A DNA stretch of 64,000 nucleotides, taken from assembly GCA_022484695.1 (NCBI GenBank), contig JAKVKU010000001.1, positions 62,001 through 126,000 of the forward strand, in the 5' to 3' direction. The number at the start of each line of letters is the position of its first letter. The first letter of the stretch is position 1. The stretch is from Lactobacillus sp. (GTDB lineage: Bacteria; Bacillota; Bacilli; Lactobacillales; Lactobacillaceae). This document shows positions 35,539-44,218 of this stretch, piece by piece. The notes under the pieces were generated by a model. It had not been told where the DNA came from. It did not search any database and saw nothing but the letters and a program-made list of their open reading frames with translations. A program made the translations under genes and the position numbers.

Positions 35539-36504
35539 ATGGCTTTTTATGATATCGATAATGGTCAAACGACCCAGGGGACGGCGCTGTTTCAAGAAGT
35601 CGACTTGCGGGCCGGCAGCAGTGGCAAGCCCTATGCCAGCGGCTTTTTGACCACCAAAGCAAAACGCATCCCCTTTAAAGTTTGGGATGCGTCGGAAAAT
35701 ATGCGTCAGTTTAATAACAAAATCGTGACTTTCAGCGGCAAGCGCAATGATTATCAGGACAATCTGCAATTTGTCTTAGATGAAAAGAATTTGAAGCTAG
35801 CCCCCGACCAAACCCTGGCCAACTACCTGCCCAGTTCCTACTGGGATAAAAATACGTTAAAAGAAGACATGCGTTACTTCATTAAAAAAATCACCGACCC
35901 AGATTATCAAAAAATCGTCAGTGACTTATACAAACAAGTGGCCCAGGATATTGTGGATCCTTTGTTTGACATGCCCGCGGCCATCCGCATGCACCATGCC
36001 TTCATCGGCGGTTTATACACCCATACCCTATCCATGTGTTTTGAAGCCGAGGGTATTTTGAAAAACACCATTTATCACGACCAAATCAACCCCAGCCTCC
36101 TGTATGCCGGGGTCTTGCTCCACGACCTGGGCAAAGCCTATGCCTACACCAATAGCCATGACCACGCCGAAAGTAAAGCTGGGCAGCTCTTAGAACACGT
36201 GGCCATCGTCGACGGCTTATTGGTGGCTGAGGGCGTCAAAGTCTTCAACTTAAGCTACGGCCAATTGCTGGCCAATGAAAAGTTCTTGTTACTGCGCCAC
36301 ATGGTCTTGTCCCACCACGGCCGCCTAGAATGGGGGGCGGCCATTAAACCCGCCATCCCTGAAGCCATCTTGCTCCATCAATTAGACCTGATGGATTCCC
36401 GGCTGGAAATGATGCGGGAAGTCTATGATGATCAAGAGCCCGATAGCTTCAGTGACCGGATCTTTGGATTAGATAACATTCACCTGTATCGCCATGGGGA
36501 TTGA
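35539..36504 (+). CDS. YhaM-family 3'-5' exoribonuclease
   Basis: 321 residues. An N-terminal OB-like nucleic-acid domain (to about residue 95) precedes an HD phosphohydrolase domain with MHHAFIGGLYTHTLSMC, LLHDLGKAYAY and the later LSHHGRLEWGA metal ligands. This matches YhaM, which degrades RNA from the 3' end in Firmicutes. It follows the vanZ-like gene by about 80 bp and has a modest GAGGTGATAAG ribosome binding site. Confidence 0.88.
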   Translation: MAFYDIDNGQTTQGTALFQEVDLRAGSSGKPYASGFLTTKAKRIPFKVWDASENMRQFNNKIVTFSGKRNDYQDNLQFVLDEKNLKLAPDQTLANYLPSSYWDKNTLKEDMRYFIKKITDPDYQKIVSDLYKQVAQDIVDPLFDMPAAIRMHHAFIGGLYTHTLSMCFEAEGILKNTIYHDQINPSLLYAGVLLHDLGKAYAYTNSHDHAESKAGQLLEHVAIVDGLLVAEGVKVFNLSYGQLLANEKFLLLRHMVLSHHGRLEWGAAIKPAIPEAILLHQLDLMDSRLEMMREVYDDQEPDSFSDRIFGLDNIHLYRHGD

Positions 36505-36548
36505 TGCTTGATTTCTAGCAACAGATTTCAGCCCTGTTATGCTATCCT

Positions 36549-36680
36549 ATGGGTATATAAAAAGCGCCCGGTTGCGTCAACATCCCCGCCCTAAGCTCAA
36601 CGCCATTCATTTAACGGTGGCATTGGTTAATACTACAAAATCGTCCCCAACTCGCCAAAGCTAGATGGACGATTTTTTAA
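36549..36680 (+). ncRNA. Small RNA, type I antitoxin-like (copy 2, orphan)
   Basis: Aligned with copy 3: TATGCTATCCTATGGGTATATAAAAAGCGCCCGGTTGCG against TATGCTATAATATGGCTATACAAAAAGCGCCAGGTTGCG. The -10 here reads TATCCT, so the promoter may be dead. A hairpin (GCCATT...ACGGTGGC) and terminator (AAATCGTCC...GGACGATTTTTT) follow. No toxin ORF is seen on the other strand. Confidence 0.5.
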
Positions 36681-36809
36681 TTTGCCTGAATTTTTGTAGC
36701 CTGTACTAGTACAGTTCAATACATTTTCTAACTGTTATATCATTATAAATAACGGTAGTTTTAATCATTTTCTCATGATATAATTATTATTAAGAAAGAG
36801 GTGAGAAAA

Positions 36810-37199
36810 GTGTCCCGTACCACTCGGTTTTTAAAAATAGCCATTGGTATCTCGTCTTTAGCTGCTATCCTATTCATTTTTCTGCCATCCCTAGACCCAA
36901 TTGGCAGCAAGGCTAGTCAGTTGTTTAACGAAAATTTCTTCGTTTCCTTAAGCTTTATGCTTGGTCTGCAACTCATCAACTTACTATTGCTGAGATTCTC
37001 CAACAAAGCCGCTAAAATTGCGGGCATCATCATTAACATCCTGCTGGGCTTTGGTGCTTTGAGCACCTTTGCAGCGTATCTTTTCCTTCGCGGCGCTACC
37101 TTGGTAACTTTCGGCATCTTATTGACGACCATCGGTTTTATCGTTGCCTTTGGCCTAAATGCCTTGATCTCCACCCGGCCGACGCCATCATTTCAATAA
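36810..37199 (+). CDS. Four-helix membrane protein, paralogue of 6780-7166
   Basis: 129 residues. GTG 36810 is preferred because AGAGGTG lies about 6 nt before it. Four hydrophobic helices. The block LPSLDPIGSKASQLFNENFFVSLSFML parallels the block LPSLHPIGINANRFF...FFIVLASFM in the small membrane protein at the end of the peptide-export operon. Here there is no transporter, so this copy may be the resident gene and the other the recruited one, or both belong to an uncharacterised family. Function unknown. Confidence 0.7.
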   Translation: MSRTTRFLKIAIGISSLAAILFIFLPSLDPIGSKASQLFNENFFVSLSFMLGLQLINLLLLRFSNKAAKIAGIIINILLGFGALSTFAAYLFLRGATLVTFGILLTTIGFIVAFGLNALISTRPTPSFQ

Positions 37200-37346
37200 T
37201 TGTACTTAACCAAAGCTCTACATCACCCAGCCCAGCGGGTCCTGATGTTGGGCTTCTTTATTTTGGCACGGTATACCGTCATTCAGCAAATTCTTCAAAA
37301 CGGATTGATTTTTGATTTCTAGAGACAAACTTTAGCCATAGTATGC

Positions 37347-37480
37347 TATAATATGGCTATACAAAAAGCGCCAGGTTGCGATAACAACCCAGCGCCAATC
37401 ACAAAGCCGTTTAAGACGGTGACAGATGTTGCGTTAAAAGACCGCTCTAACTGTGCAAAAGTTGAGAGAACGGTCTTTTA
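37347..37480 (+). ncRNA. Type I antitoxin RNA (copy 3), convergent with toxin gene
   Basis: TATAAT at 37347-37352 drives a short transcript starting near CAAAAAGCGCC, with internal hairpins (GGTTG/CAACC; GCCGTTTAAGACGGTGAC) and a shared bidirectional terminator (AAAGACCG...CGGTCTTT, 37438-37478). GACCGCTCTAACT in this RNA is complementary, with one bulge, to AGTTAGAGACGGT in the 5' leader of the opposing toxin mRNA, the direct-repeat pairing known from par/Fst systems. Confidence 0.65.
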
Positions 37481-37612
37481 TTTTATCCTTTTTTTGAGTC
37501 TTCGCCATGCTTTGATCAGCTGCGTCACTGAATTCAACAGCTTTGCAACTGCTAAATTTAATGCCGTAAATGCACCAATCAAGGCAATGGTTAATAGCCC
37601 AAACGCGAACAA
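37478..37612 (-). CDS. Small hydrophobic toxin-like peptide, 44 residues
   Basis: Starts at TTG 37612, 7 nt after AAAGGAGG; an in-frame ATG at 37630 lacks a site. The peptide begins MFAFGLLTIALIGAFTALNL and ends AWRRLKKRIK: one membrane helix and a strongly basic tail, the layout of type I membrane toxins. It does not carry the Fst motif exactly. Its promoter (TATGGTATAAT on the minus strand near 37725) lies 110 bp upstream, leaving a long leader able to pair with the antisense RNA. Confidence 0.6.
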   Translation of the reverse strand: MFAFGLLTIALIGAFTALNLAVAKLLNSVTQLIKAWRRLKKRIK

Positions 37613-37821
37613 AATGGCGCCTCCTTTCATCGGAATGCTGGGTACTATGAGCTATATACCCATAAGGACCACCCTCTTAATTAGATTTGCCAACCGTCTC
37701 TAACTTCTTTGCTGCTGAAATTATACCATATAAGAACCTGTGAGCCTAGAGTATCAATGGCTTACAGACTTTTTGATTACATTACGAATTCATCTGTATC
37801 ATCTCAATAAATTACCCATCC

Positions 37822-37872
37822 AAAAAGCCCCTTGCCAGCAATCTATCCGTGCTGTTGGCAAGGGGTTTCTTT
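37822..37872. terminator. Bidirectional terminator after the toxin locus and reductase
   Basis: AGCCCCTTGCCAGCA pairs with TGCTGTTGGCAAGGGGTTT with T runs on both strands. Confidence 0.85.
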
Positions 37873-38395
37873 ATTTAGGCACGGTATAATGCAATTCAGC
37901 AAATTCCCCAAAACGGTTCACTGCCGTTAACTTTAGCCGCTGTTGGTAGCTTGGGTCTTGAAATAACGGGATACCTTGGCCCAATAGTACCGGCGCAATT
38001 TGAATGATCCATTGGTCCACCAAATTGGCCTGGGTGGCGACTTTAAGCAATTGTCCGCCCCCCACCAGCCAAATCGCCTCAGATCGGGTGGCTTTTAGCT
38101 GGGTGAGAAATACCGCCGGATCGTCATGAATGACTTTGGCATCGGACAATTGCAGCTTCGGTTGCCGGGAAAAGACATAGTTTTCTTTATCCGGATAGAG
38201 CAGGTCATCTTTGAGATAATACTTGCTGGCTTCATAAGTCCGGCGCCCCATGGCCGTGATGCCAATGGTCTTGTAAAAAGCGGGGTAAGTACTGCCATCC
38301 CCTTCTGGCGTGGTCAATAACCAACTTAAATCATCATCGACCCCCGCCAAATAGCCATCTAAGCTGATAGCGCCATAAAAAATTAATTGTCCCAT
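37871..38395 (-). CDS. RibD C-terminal/dihydrofolate reductase-like protein
   Basis: 174 residues of the RibD_C family, an NADPH-binding fold related to dihydrofolate reductase. It has SLDGYLAGVDDDLSWLL at the N-terminus, TAMGRRTYEASKYY, and the VGGGQLLKVA glycine loop. These stand-alone proteins (such as YwjB/YyaP) have no firm substrate. It lies 34 bp downstream of an acetyltransferase gene on the same strand. Confidence 0.82.
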   Translation of the reverse strand: MGQLIFYGAISLDGYLAGVDDDLSWLLTTPEGDGSTYPAFYKTIGITAMGRRTYEASKYYLKDDLLYPDKENYVFSRQPKLQLSDAKVIHDDPAVFLTQLKATRSEAIWLVGGGQLLKVATQANLVDQWIIQIAPVLLGQGIPLFQDPSYQQRLKLTAVNRFGEFAELHYTVPK

Positions 38396-38429
38396 TTAAT
38401 CATGCCCCTTCATCAAATACTAACTAAGC

Positions 38430-38906
38430 TTAAACATCTCTTTTCAAGATCCACAAAGTCCCGATTTCGCTGTCCCGGCGCTGACCATCATCTCGAAAGC
38501 CGGCTTTAAAATACAAAGCCTGGGCCGCGGTATTGTTGGCGTTGACCGCTAGAATAATGCGCTGAATCCCCGGGAAGTGTTGAACCACATATTGGGGTAG
38601 GGCTAACATGGCTTGTGAGGCAATGTGCTGGCCCCGGTAGCGGTCATCCACCGACAACGCCCGTAACAAAATATCCGTTTCAAAGCGGCCGCCATATAAT
38701 TGCGGGCCGTCCTTTACATGAAGACAAAAAAAGCCCACCAGTAAATTATCCCGGTAAATCATCATGGGAAAGCGATTGGGCTTGCCCGCTGAGCGGGTGA
38801 TAACCGACGTGGGTCCGCCGGTATAACGCTGATCTTGCAATTGGTAGGCGGCCACTTGGACCCGATTTTCCGGCATGTCCACATAGCGCTCGATCGTAAC
38901 AGCCAT
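38430..38906 (-). CDS. GNAT-family acetyltransferase
   Basis: 158 residues. The acetyl-CoA-binding segment DDRYRGQHIASQAMLALP (the R/Q-x-x-G-x-G/A region) and the following LAVNANNTAAQALYFKAGF block define the GNAT fold. Substrate unknown. Probably co-transcribed with the RibD-like gene downstream. Confidence 0.85.
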   Translation of the reverse strand: MAVTIERYVDMPENRVQVAAYQLQDQRYTGGPTSVITRSAGKPNRFPMMIYRDNLLVGFFCLHVKDGPQLYGGRFETDILLRALSVDDRYRGQHIASQAMLALPQYVVQHFPGIQRIILAVNANNTAAQALYFKAGFRDDGQRRDSEIGTLWILKRDV

Positions 38907-38945
38907 CCCCGATTCCCCCTTTGTTGTCAGATAACCTTATTATAC

Positions 38946-38994
38946 CAAAAAGCGCCCTAGTGCAGCCGTTTAGCTGTGCTAGGACGTTATTTTT
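38946..38994. terminator. Terminator downstream of phosphomevalonate kinase
   Basis: CCTAGTGCAGC pairs with GCTGTGCTAGG with T runs both ways. Its AAAAAGCGCC start resembles the start of the small RNAs at 36.5 and 37.4 kb. Confidence 0.75.
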
Positions 38995-39004
38995 ATACTA
39001 ACGT

Positions 39005-40090
39005 TTAATCAATTTTCATATCTGCCACTTCATGGACTTTTAAATCTAAGGGTTCTACCCCCACTAATTGCCATTGGTCGCGGATAGCCTGGGTGTTGAC
39101 TTGTTGGGAAATGATGGTGATACCACAATCGCCCCCACCGGCCCCGGAGGTCTTGGCGGCCCCGCCGCCGGCTTCGGCTAAGTCGCACATTTGCTTCAAT
39201 AACGTGGTTTCAATGGAAACTTCGCTTAAGGCGCTGAGTTCCTGGAGCAAGCGGCGATTGATGGTGATTTGGTGTTGGATTTCGGCCAAATCCCCCGTTT
39301 CAAAGCCCTGGATCATGGCGGTGACGCAGGCTTTCGAGGCCTTTAAAAATTGCAAATAAGCCTCATGACGCGTGGCAGTGGCAATGGTGATTTTATCCAC
39401 CAATTGGGAGGTGGATGCCGGTGAGCCGGTCCAGCCGATCATCAACTCCAAATCCCGGGGAGGCTGGAGCATCTGGACGTCTAAATCTGGCCACTTCATA
39501 TCTAAAAGTTGACTGAGGGTCGCCACATGGCGTTGGGCCCGCAGCCAGCCATGGTTGAAGGAGCGATAAGCGATCCAACCCCCATAGACACTGGCGGCAA
39601 TGTCCCCTAAAGAACCGTTGCCTTGGACATCCAGATGGGCAATGGCGGAAAGCTTATAAATCTCATCCTTAGATAGAACTAGGCCATAGAATTGACACAA
39701 AGCCTTGACGGTCCCCACCGTAACGGCTGCGGAGCTGCCCAGGCCATACTTGCGGCCATCTTCAGAATCTAGTTGGGAATTGATATTTAGTTTGAATAAT
39801 TTTAATTTTTTACCTTGTTCTAACGCGTATTGTTCCGTGAACCGGATGGCCGAGAGGATGTAATGGAAGGGATTATCCCGATTATCAAATACCATCTTGT
39901 CCCCGTTGCGGCGCCAATACAGTGAGTTTTCCTGATACTGTTTTGATTCAATACTGCCAATTTCATCACTTTGGGTGATGGAAACTGTCACGAACTGATC
40001 AAGGGCCACGATAATTGCGGGCATCCCCGGTTCTACAACCGCATACTCCCCGGCAATGTACAGCTTCCCTGGTGCTTTGACCGTTATCAA
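39005..40090 (-). CDS. mvaK2: Phosphomevalonate kinase
   Basis: GHMP-family kinase of the mevalonate route to isopentenyl diphosphate. 361 residues with APGKLYIAGEYAVVEPG at the N-terminus, the GLGSSAAVTVG ATP loop and the TSGAGGGDCGI C-terminal motif. The partners mvaK1 and mvaD, often in the same operon, are not adjacent, so the gene stands alone here. Its product ultimately supplies the prenyl donor that a ComQ-like enzyme would use. Confidence 0.92.
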   Translation of the reverse strand: MITVKAPGKLYIAGEYAVVEPGMPAIIVALDQFVTVSITQSDEIGSIESKQYQENSLYWRRNGDKMVFDNRDNPFHYILSAIRFTEQYALEQGKKLKLFKLNINSQLDSEDGRKYGLGSSAAVTVGTVKALCQFYGLVLSKDEIYKLSAIAHLDVQGNGSLGDIAASVYGGWIAYRSFNHGWLRAQRHVATLSQLLDMKWPDLDVQMLQPPRDLELMIGWTGSPASTSQLVDKITIATATRHEAYLQFLKASKACVTAMIQGFETGDLAEIQHQITINRRLLQELSALSEVSIETTLLKQMCDLAEAGGGAAKTSGAGGGDCGITIISQQVNTQAIRDQWQLVGVEPLDLKVHEVADMKID

Positions 40091-40275
40091 ACAAATTCCT
40101 TCTTCTATAAATAATCGTTACAATTTATTTTACCACAACTCATCATAGCAATAATCCTTAACTGGTTGCAACTACTTCATGGTTATACCACGAAAACGCC
40201 TCAGAATGGTCTTATATGACAATTCTGTTAGCTGAGGCCGCCTCTTATAATGAATATTTATAATGACTACCCTGT

Positions 40276-40305
40276 TTGACTATATTTTTTATAAGGTTCT
40301 ATACT
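40276..40305 (+). promoter_or_regulatory. Promoter of the malolactic operon
   Basis: TTGACT (40276-40281), 18 bp, TATACT (40300-40305), about 45 bp before the mleS ATG. An imperfect hairpin GCCTCAG...CTGAGGC lies upstream at 40199-40238. No LysR regulator gene (mleR) is adjacent. Confidence 0.6.
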
Positions 40306-40349
40306 GACACCATCAATTAAAAAGTTAGTCTTCGAAGGGAGCACATATT

Positions 40350-41972
40350 ATGCAAGCAAGAGAAATATTAAATAACCCATTTTTAAATAAAGGCACTGGT
40401 TTCACCCAAGCGGAAAGAGACGACCTGGGTCTTAATGGCCTGGTTCCACCCCGTGTGCAAACCATTGCTGAACAAGCCCAACAAGTCTATGGCCAATACC
40501 AAACCAAGGTCAATGATTTGGAAAAGCGCTTGTTTTTAATGCAGATCTTCAACGAGAACCGCACCTTGTTCTTCTATTTATTCGCCCAACATGTGGCTGA
40601 ATTCATGCCCATCGTTTATGACCCGACTATCGCTGAGACCATTGAAAACTACAGCCATCTGTTCGTCCAAACCCAAGATGCGGTGTATTTATCCGTAGAT
40701 GATCCTAAAAATATGCAAGCTGCCCTAAAAAACGGTGCTGACGGTCGGGATATTCGCCTGATCGTGGTCAGCGATGCGGAAGGCATCTTAGGCATCGGCG
40801 ACTGGGGTGTCCAAGGTGTGGATATCTCTGTGGGTAAGCTGATGGTTTATACCGCCGCTGCTGGCCTGGACCCCCGCCAAGTTCTGCCTGTGGTCATTGA
40901 TGCCGGCACCAACCGCCAAAGTTTATTAGCTGACCCCATGTATCTGGGCAATCGCCATCAACGGATCCGCGGCGCCCAATACGATGATTTCATCGACCAA
41001 TTCGTTGAAGTCGTGGAAGACCTGTTTCCGAAAGTCTACTTGCATTGGGAAGACTTCGGCCGCAGCAATGCCGCTAAAATCTTAGACAAATATAAAAACA
41101 AGATCACCACCTTCAACGACGACATCCAAGGCACCGGCATCATCGTCTTAGCCGGTATTTTAGGGGCCTTGAAAATTTCTGGTGAAAAACTCACCGACCA
41201 AAAATACCTCTCCTTCGGGGCTGGCACTGCCGGCGCCGGGATCGTTAAACGTATCTATGACGAGATGATCGTTGCCGGCCTGACCCCTGAAGAAGCTAAG
41301 GAGCATTTCTATTTGGTGGACAAGCAAGGGCTGTTGTTTGAAGATACCCCAGATTTGACCCCGGAACAAAAGCCTTTTGCCAGAAAACGCCGTGACTTTG
41401 CCAACGCGAACACCTTGACCAACCTGGAAGCGGTCATCAAAGCCGTGCACCCCACCATTCTAGTGGGAACTTCCACCCAACATGGTGCCTTCACGGAAGC
41501 GGCCATCAAAGCAATGGCTAGCGCCACCAAACGGCCGATCATCTTCCCAATCTCTAATCCCACCAAATTGATCGAAGCCAGTGCGGCTGATTTGATTCAG
41601 TGGACGGACGGTCAGGCCCTGGTAGCCACGGGGATTCCCAGTGCCCCAGTGGTTTACAAAGGGACCACTTACGAAATCGGCCAGGCTAATAACGCCTTGG
41701 TTTATCCCGGTTTAGCCTTTGGGACCATTGCCGTATCCGCTAAGTTATTGACCGACGACATGATCAGTGCCGCCGCCCATTCTTTAGGGGGCATTGTGGA
41801 TACCACTAAACCCGGCGCCGCCGTCTTACCCCCCGTCAGCAAATTAGACGTATTCTCCAGAACCGTGGCTGTGGCCACAGCTAAAGCTGCCGTGGCGGCC
41901 AACTTGAACCAAGAACCCGTTCAAGACGTGGCCCAAGCGGTGGATGCTATGAAATGGACGCCTCAATATTAA
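40350..41972 (+). CDS. mleS: Malolactic enzyme
   Basis: NAD- and Mn-dependent decarboxylation of L-malate to L-lactate, giving cells pH control and energy. 540 residues with the malolactic-type N-terminus [16 protein letters not shown] and blocks [59 protein letters not shown] and the nucleotide loop [11 protein letters not shown]. Malic enzymes share most of these, but the start, length and the following malate permease favour the malolactic enzyme. Good AAGGGAGC ribosome binding site. Confidence 0.93.
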   Translation: MQAREILNNPFLNKGTGFTQAERDDLGLNGLVPPRVQTIAEQAQQVYGQYQTKVNDLEKRLFLMQIFNENRTLFFYLFAQHVAEFMPIVYDPTIAETIENYSHLFVQTQDAVYLSVDDPKNMQAALKNGADGRDIRLIVVSDAEGILGIGDWGVQGVDISVGKLMVYTAAAGLDPRQVLPVVIDAGTNRQSLLADPMYLGNRHQRIRGAQYDDFIDQFVEVVEDLFPKVYLHWEDFGRSNAAKILDKYKNKITTFNDDIQGTGIIVLAGILGALKISGEKLTDQKYLSFGAGTAGAGIVKRIYDEMIVAGLTPEEAKEHFYLVDKQGLLFEDTPDLTPEQKPFARKRRDFANANTLTNLEAVIKAVHPTILVGTSTQHGAFTEAAIKAMASATKRPIIFPISNPTKLIEASAADLIQWTDGQALVATGIPSAPVVYKGTTYEIGQANNALVYPGLAFGTIAVSAKLLTDDMISAAAHSLGGIVDTTKPGAAVLPPVSKLDVFSRTVAVATAKAAVAANLNQEPVQDVAQAVDAMKWTPQY

Positions 41973-42017
41973 GCTACACGTGTTATTGGGGGTTTCAGGA
42001 GGGAGTTAGCACACACC

Positions 42018-42974
42018 ATGAGTGCATTTTTAACCAGTGTTTCCAGCGTTGTGGAAATCGTTTTGGTAATTGCTTTAGGCTATTATCTCAGACGTACCAA
42101 GCGCTTTGACGATAAATTCAAAGGCAACATATCATTTTTGATCATGAATGTGGCCTTACCACTATCCATCTTTGTCCAGGTTTTGACCAACTTGACCCGG
42201 GATAAGTTAGCCAGTTTGTCGGGCGGCTTGATTTATGTGTTGATCAGTTTTGCCAGCGGCTACGTGGTGGCCTATCTGTTGATGAAGATTCTCCGGGTCC
42301 GCAAAGGCCGCCGGGGCACTTTTATAAATATGTTTGTCAATGCCAATACTATTTTTATCGGTTTGCCCCTAAACATGGCCCTGTTTGGTCAAGTCAGCCT
42401 ACCTTACTTCTTGATTTATTATGTGGCCAATACCATCTCCACTTGGGCCATCGGGGTCTTCTTCATCTCAAATGATGACCCTACTAAAGAAAAGGGTGCC
42501 AATCAAGGCAGCTTTAATTGGCGAAAGTTATTGCCCGCTCCCTTGATTGGCTTCATCGTGGCCTTGGTTTGGCTGTTGTTGGGCCTGCCCCTGCCAAAAA
42601 TTATCAACAGCACCTTCTCCATGGTGGGGGGCATCGTCACGCCAATGTCTCTGATCTACATTGGGATCGTGTTGGCTGATGCTGGGTTGAAGTCCATTCA
42701 CTTTGACCGGGATACCATCTTCGCTTTGCTAGGCCGGTTCGTCATTGCCCCGGCTATCATGATGGCCATTGTGGCCGTTGCTAAAAATAGCGGCCAGGTC
42801 ATGCCCCAGGTGGAATCCAGCACTTTGATCATTCAAGCGGCCACCCCAGGGTTAGCCGTCTTGCCAATCTTGGTGGGCCAAGCCCACGGGGATGTGGAAT
42901 ATGCCACCAACGTGGTCACCACCAGTACCGTCTTGTTCGTCATTGTCATTCCAATTTTAATGCAATTGATCTAG
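42018..42974 (+). CDS. mleP: Malate permease, auxin efflux carrier family
   Basis: 318 residues with about ten hydrophobic helices. AEC-family features include NVALPLSIFVQVL, NANTIFIGLPLNMALFG and the final QAATPGLAVLPILVGQAHGDVEYATNVVTTST. It lies 45 bp after mleS behind AGGAGGG, the classic malolactic operon, and imports malate or exchanges it for lactate. Confidence 0.9.
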   Translation: MSAFLTSVSSVVEIVLVIALGYYLRRTKRFDDKFKGNISFLIMNVALPLSIFVQVLTNLTRDKLASLSGGLIYVLISFASGYVVAYLLMKILRVRKGRRGTFINMFVNANTIFIGLPLNMALFGQVSLPYFLIYYVANTISTWAIGVFFISNDDPTKEKGANQGSFNWRKLLPAPLIGFIVALVWLLLGLPLPKIINSTFSMVGGIVTPMSLIYIGIVLADAGLKSIHFDRDTIFALLGRFVIAPAIMMAIVAVAKNSGQVMPQVESSTLIIQAATPGLAVLPILVGQAHGDVEYATNVVTTSTVLFVIVIPILMQLI

Positions 42975-42980
42975 TTAATA

Positions 42981-43027
42981 AAAGCCGCCGCAGTTCTGGT
43001 ATTTTTCAGAATTGCGGCGGCTTTTTG
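42981..43027. terminator. Terminator of the malolactic operon
   Basis: AAAGCCGCCGCAGTTCTG pairs with CAGAATTGCGGCGGCTTT and is followed by T5. Confidence 0.88.
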
Positions 43028-43039
43028 GCTGTTTTGTGG

Positions 43040-43786
43040 TTAATTCAGGGCAAACCATTGTTGATCGTTGCCTAGTTTGACGTACCGTACAAAAAAGGGC
43101 CCGGATAGCCCACCCGTTACGTCCAAGACTTTATAGTAACCTGGTTGGGTAATCGTTTCATTAGACAATTGACCACTGATTTGGCTGCCAGTTCTGGTAA
43201 TACTTTCCAACTGTCCAGCTGGAACATAGGCAATCGCCGGACTGGACGTGTAAAAATCCCCCGAATAAGCCCATTGATTGTTCCCTAGATCATAGGCAAA
43301 CCCTTGGCCTTTGGCATCGTAAGCCGTTCTAAAAACTTGCCAAGCATTGACGTCTTGGGACAATGTGCTGGTAGGTTGCGTCAATTGGGCATCGCTATAA
43401 ATTTGGACTGGCTTTTTATCAGAAGCTACCAAGCCAGTGGTGTCAGTACTGGGGACGTTATCTTTAATCGTCACTGAACTTGGTCGACTCAAATCAATGG
43501 CTTTGACCCATTGACCGCCACCTAAATCATAAGCAACACTACCATTTTGCGCTTCACTGCGATTAAATTCTTGCCATTGTAAAATATGAGTATCTAAGAA
43601 CTTACCAGTCTTCTCCGTGGTTGCGGCATCGGCATAAATTGGAACGGTCCCCCCGTTAGACGGGATGGTTTGCACCGCCGCGAAAACCTGGTGATCCTCT
43701 TGATTACCAACACCTAAGCCTGCCCCGGTTAAAGCAAGTAATGCCACTCCAGTGACCAATCCTAAGCGAATCTTCGAAATACGCAT
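43040..43786 (-). CDS. Secreted LGxxQWV-module protein
   Basis: About 248 residues. GGAGG lies 8 nt before ATG 43786, giving a signal peptide that begins MRISKIRLGLVTGVALLAL and ends near VFAAVQ. The mature part has three modules of about 65 residues, each opening with a VPIYADAATT- or VQIYSDAQLT-like strand and closing with YDLGGGQWVKA, YDLGNNQWAY or KLGNDQQWF. The modules resemble the SLAP cell-wall-binding domains of Lactobacillus surface proteins. It is related to the larger protein at 44219 and the cluster at 52-60 kb. Confidence 0.78.
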   Translation of the reverse strand: MRISKIRLGLVTGVALLALTGAGLGVGNQEDHQVFAAVQTIPSNGGTVPIYADAATTEKTGKFLDTHILQWQEFNRSEAQNGSVAYDLGGGQWVKAIDLSRPSSVTIKDNVPSTDTTGLVASDKKPVQIYSDAQLTQPTSTLSQDVNAWQVFRTAYDAKGQGFAYDLGNNQWAYSGDFYTSSPAIAYVPAGQLESITRTGSQISGQLSNETITQPGYYKVLDVTGGLSGPFFVRYVKLGNDQQWFALN

Positions 43787-44218
43787 AGCCATCATCCTCC
43801 GTATCAAAAATATATATGTAAAATATCTTCATCATAATATAGAAAATGATAATGTCTAATGTTTTCCAACATGCAACCTTAAATTTACTAAAATCTTAAC
43901 AAATTGACCAGTATTTCTTCTTTGACTAACTTTTCCGGTCAGTAAGCCCTTAAACGATATGTAGTCAAAATTATCTAAATATTCCCTCGCTTAATATAAT
44001 GATTACAATAAACAGCGTATTATACAAACTATAACCTAAATATGATATTGAAATTATATCCTAAACATTCAAAATTATATCTGTAATTTGAATCATATAT
44101 TAAAGTTTTTCTTAACTTTTCCAAATATCCCCCTTCTACACTTTTAGTAAAACTAAGATGGTGTTACCCTAAAAAAGGCATTTGCCATCAACCCTCAATT
44201 CCAAAGGAGATAAAATTC
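43787..44218. promoter_or_regulatory. Long AT-rich divergent region before the S-layer-like gene
   Basis: About 430 bp without a gene. Several AT-rich -10-like boxes occur (for example near 43995-44000), and the 44219 gene is preceded by CAAAGGAGAT. Long leaders are usual for S-layer genes; individual promoters cannot be fixed by eye. Confidence 0.4.

Noticed and set aside
40350-41972. Ordinary malic enzyme
   Set aside because: The N-terminus, length and adjacent malate permease match malolactic enzymes better, though sequence motifs overlap.
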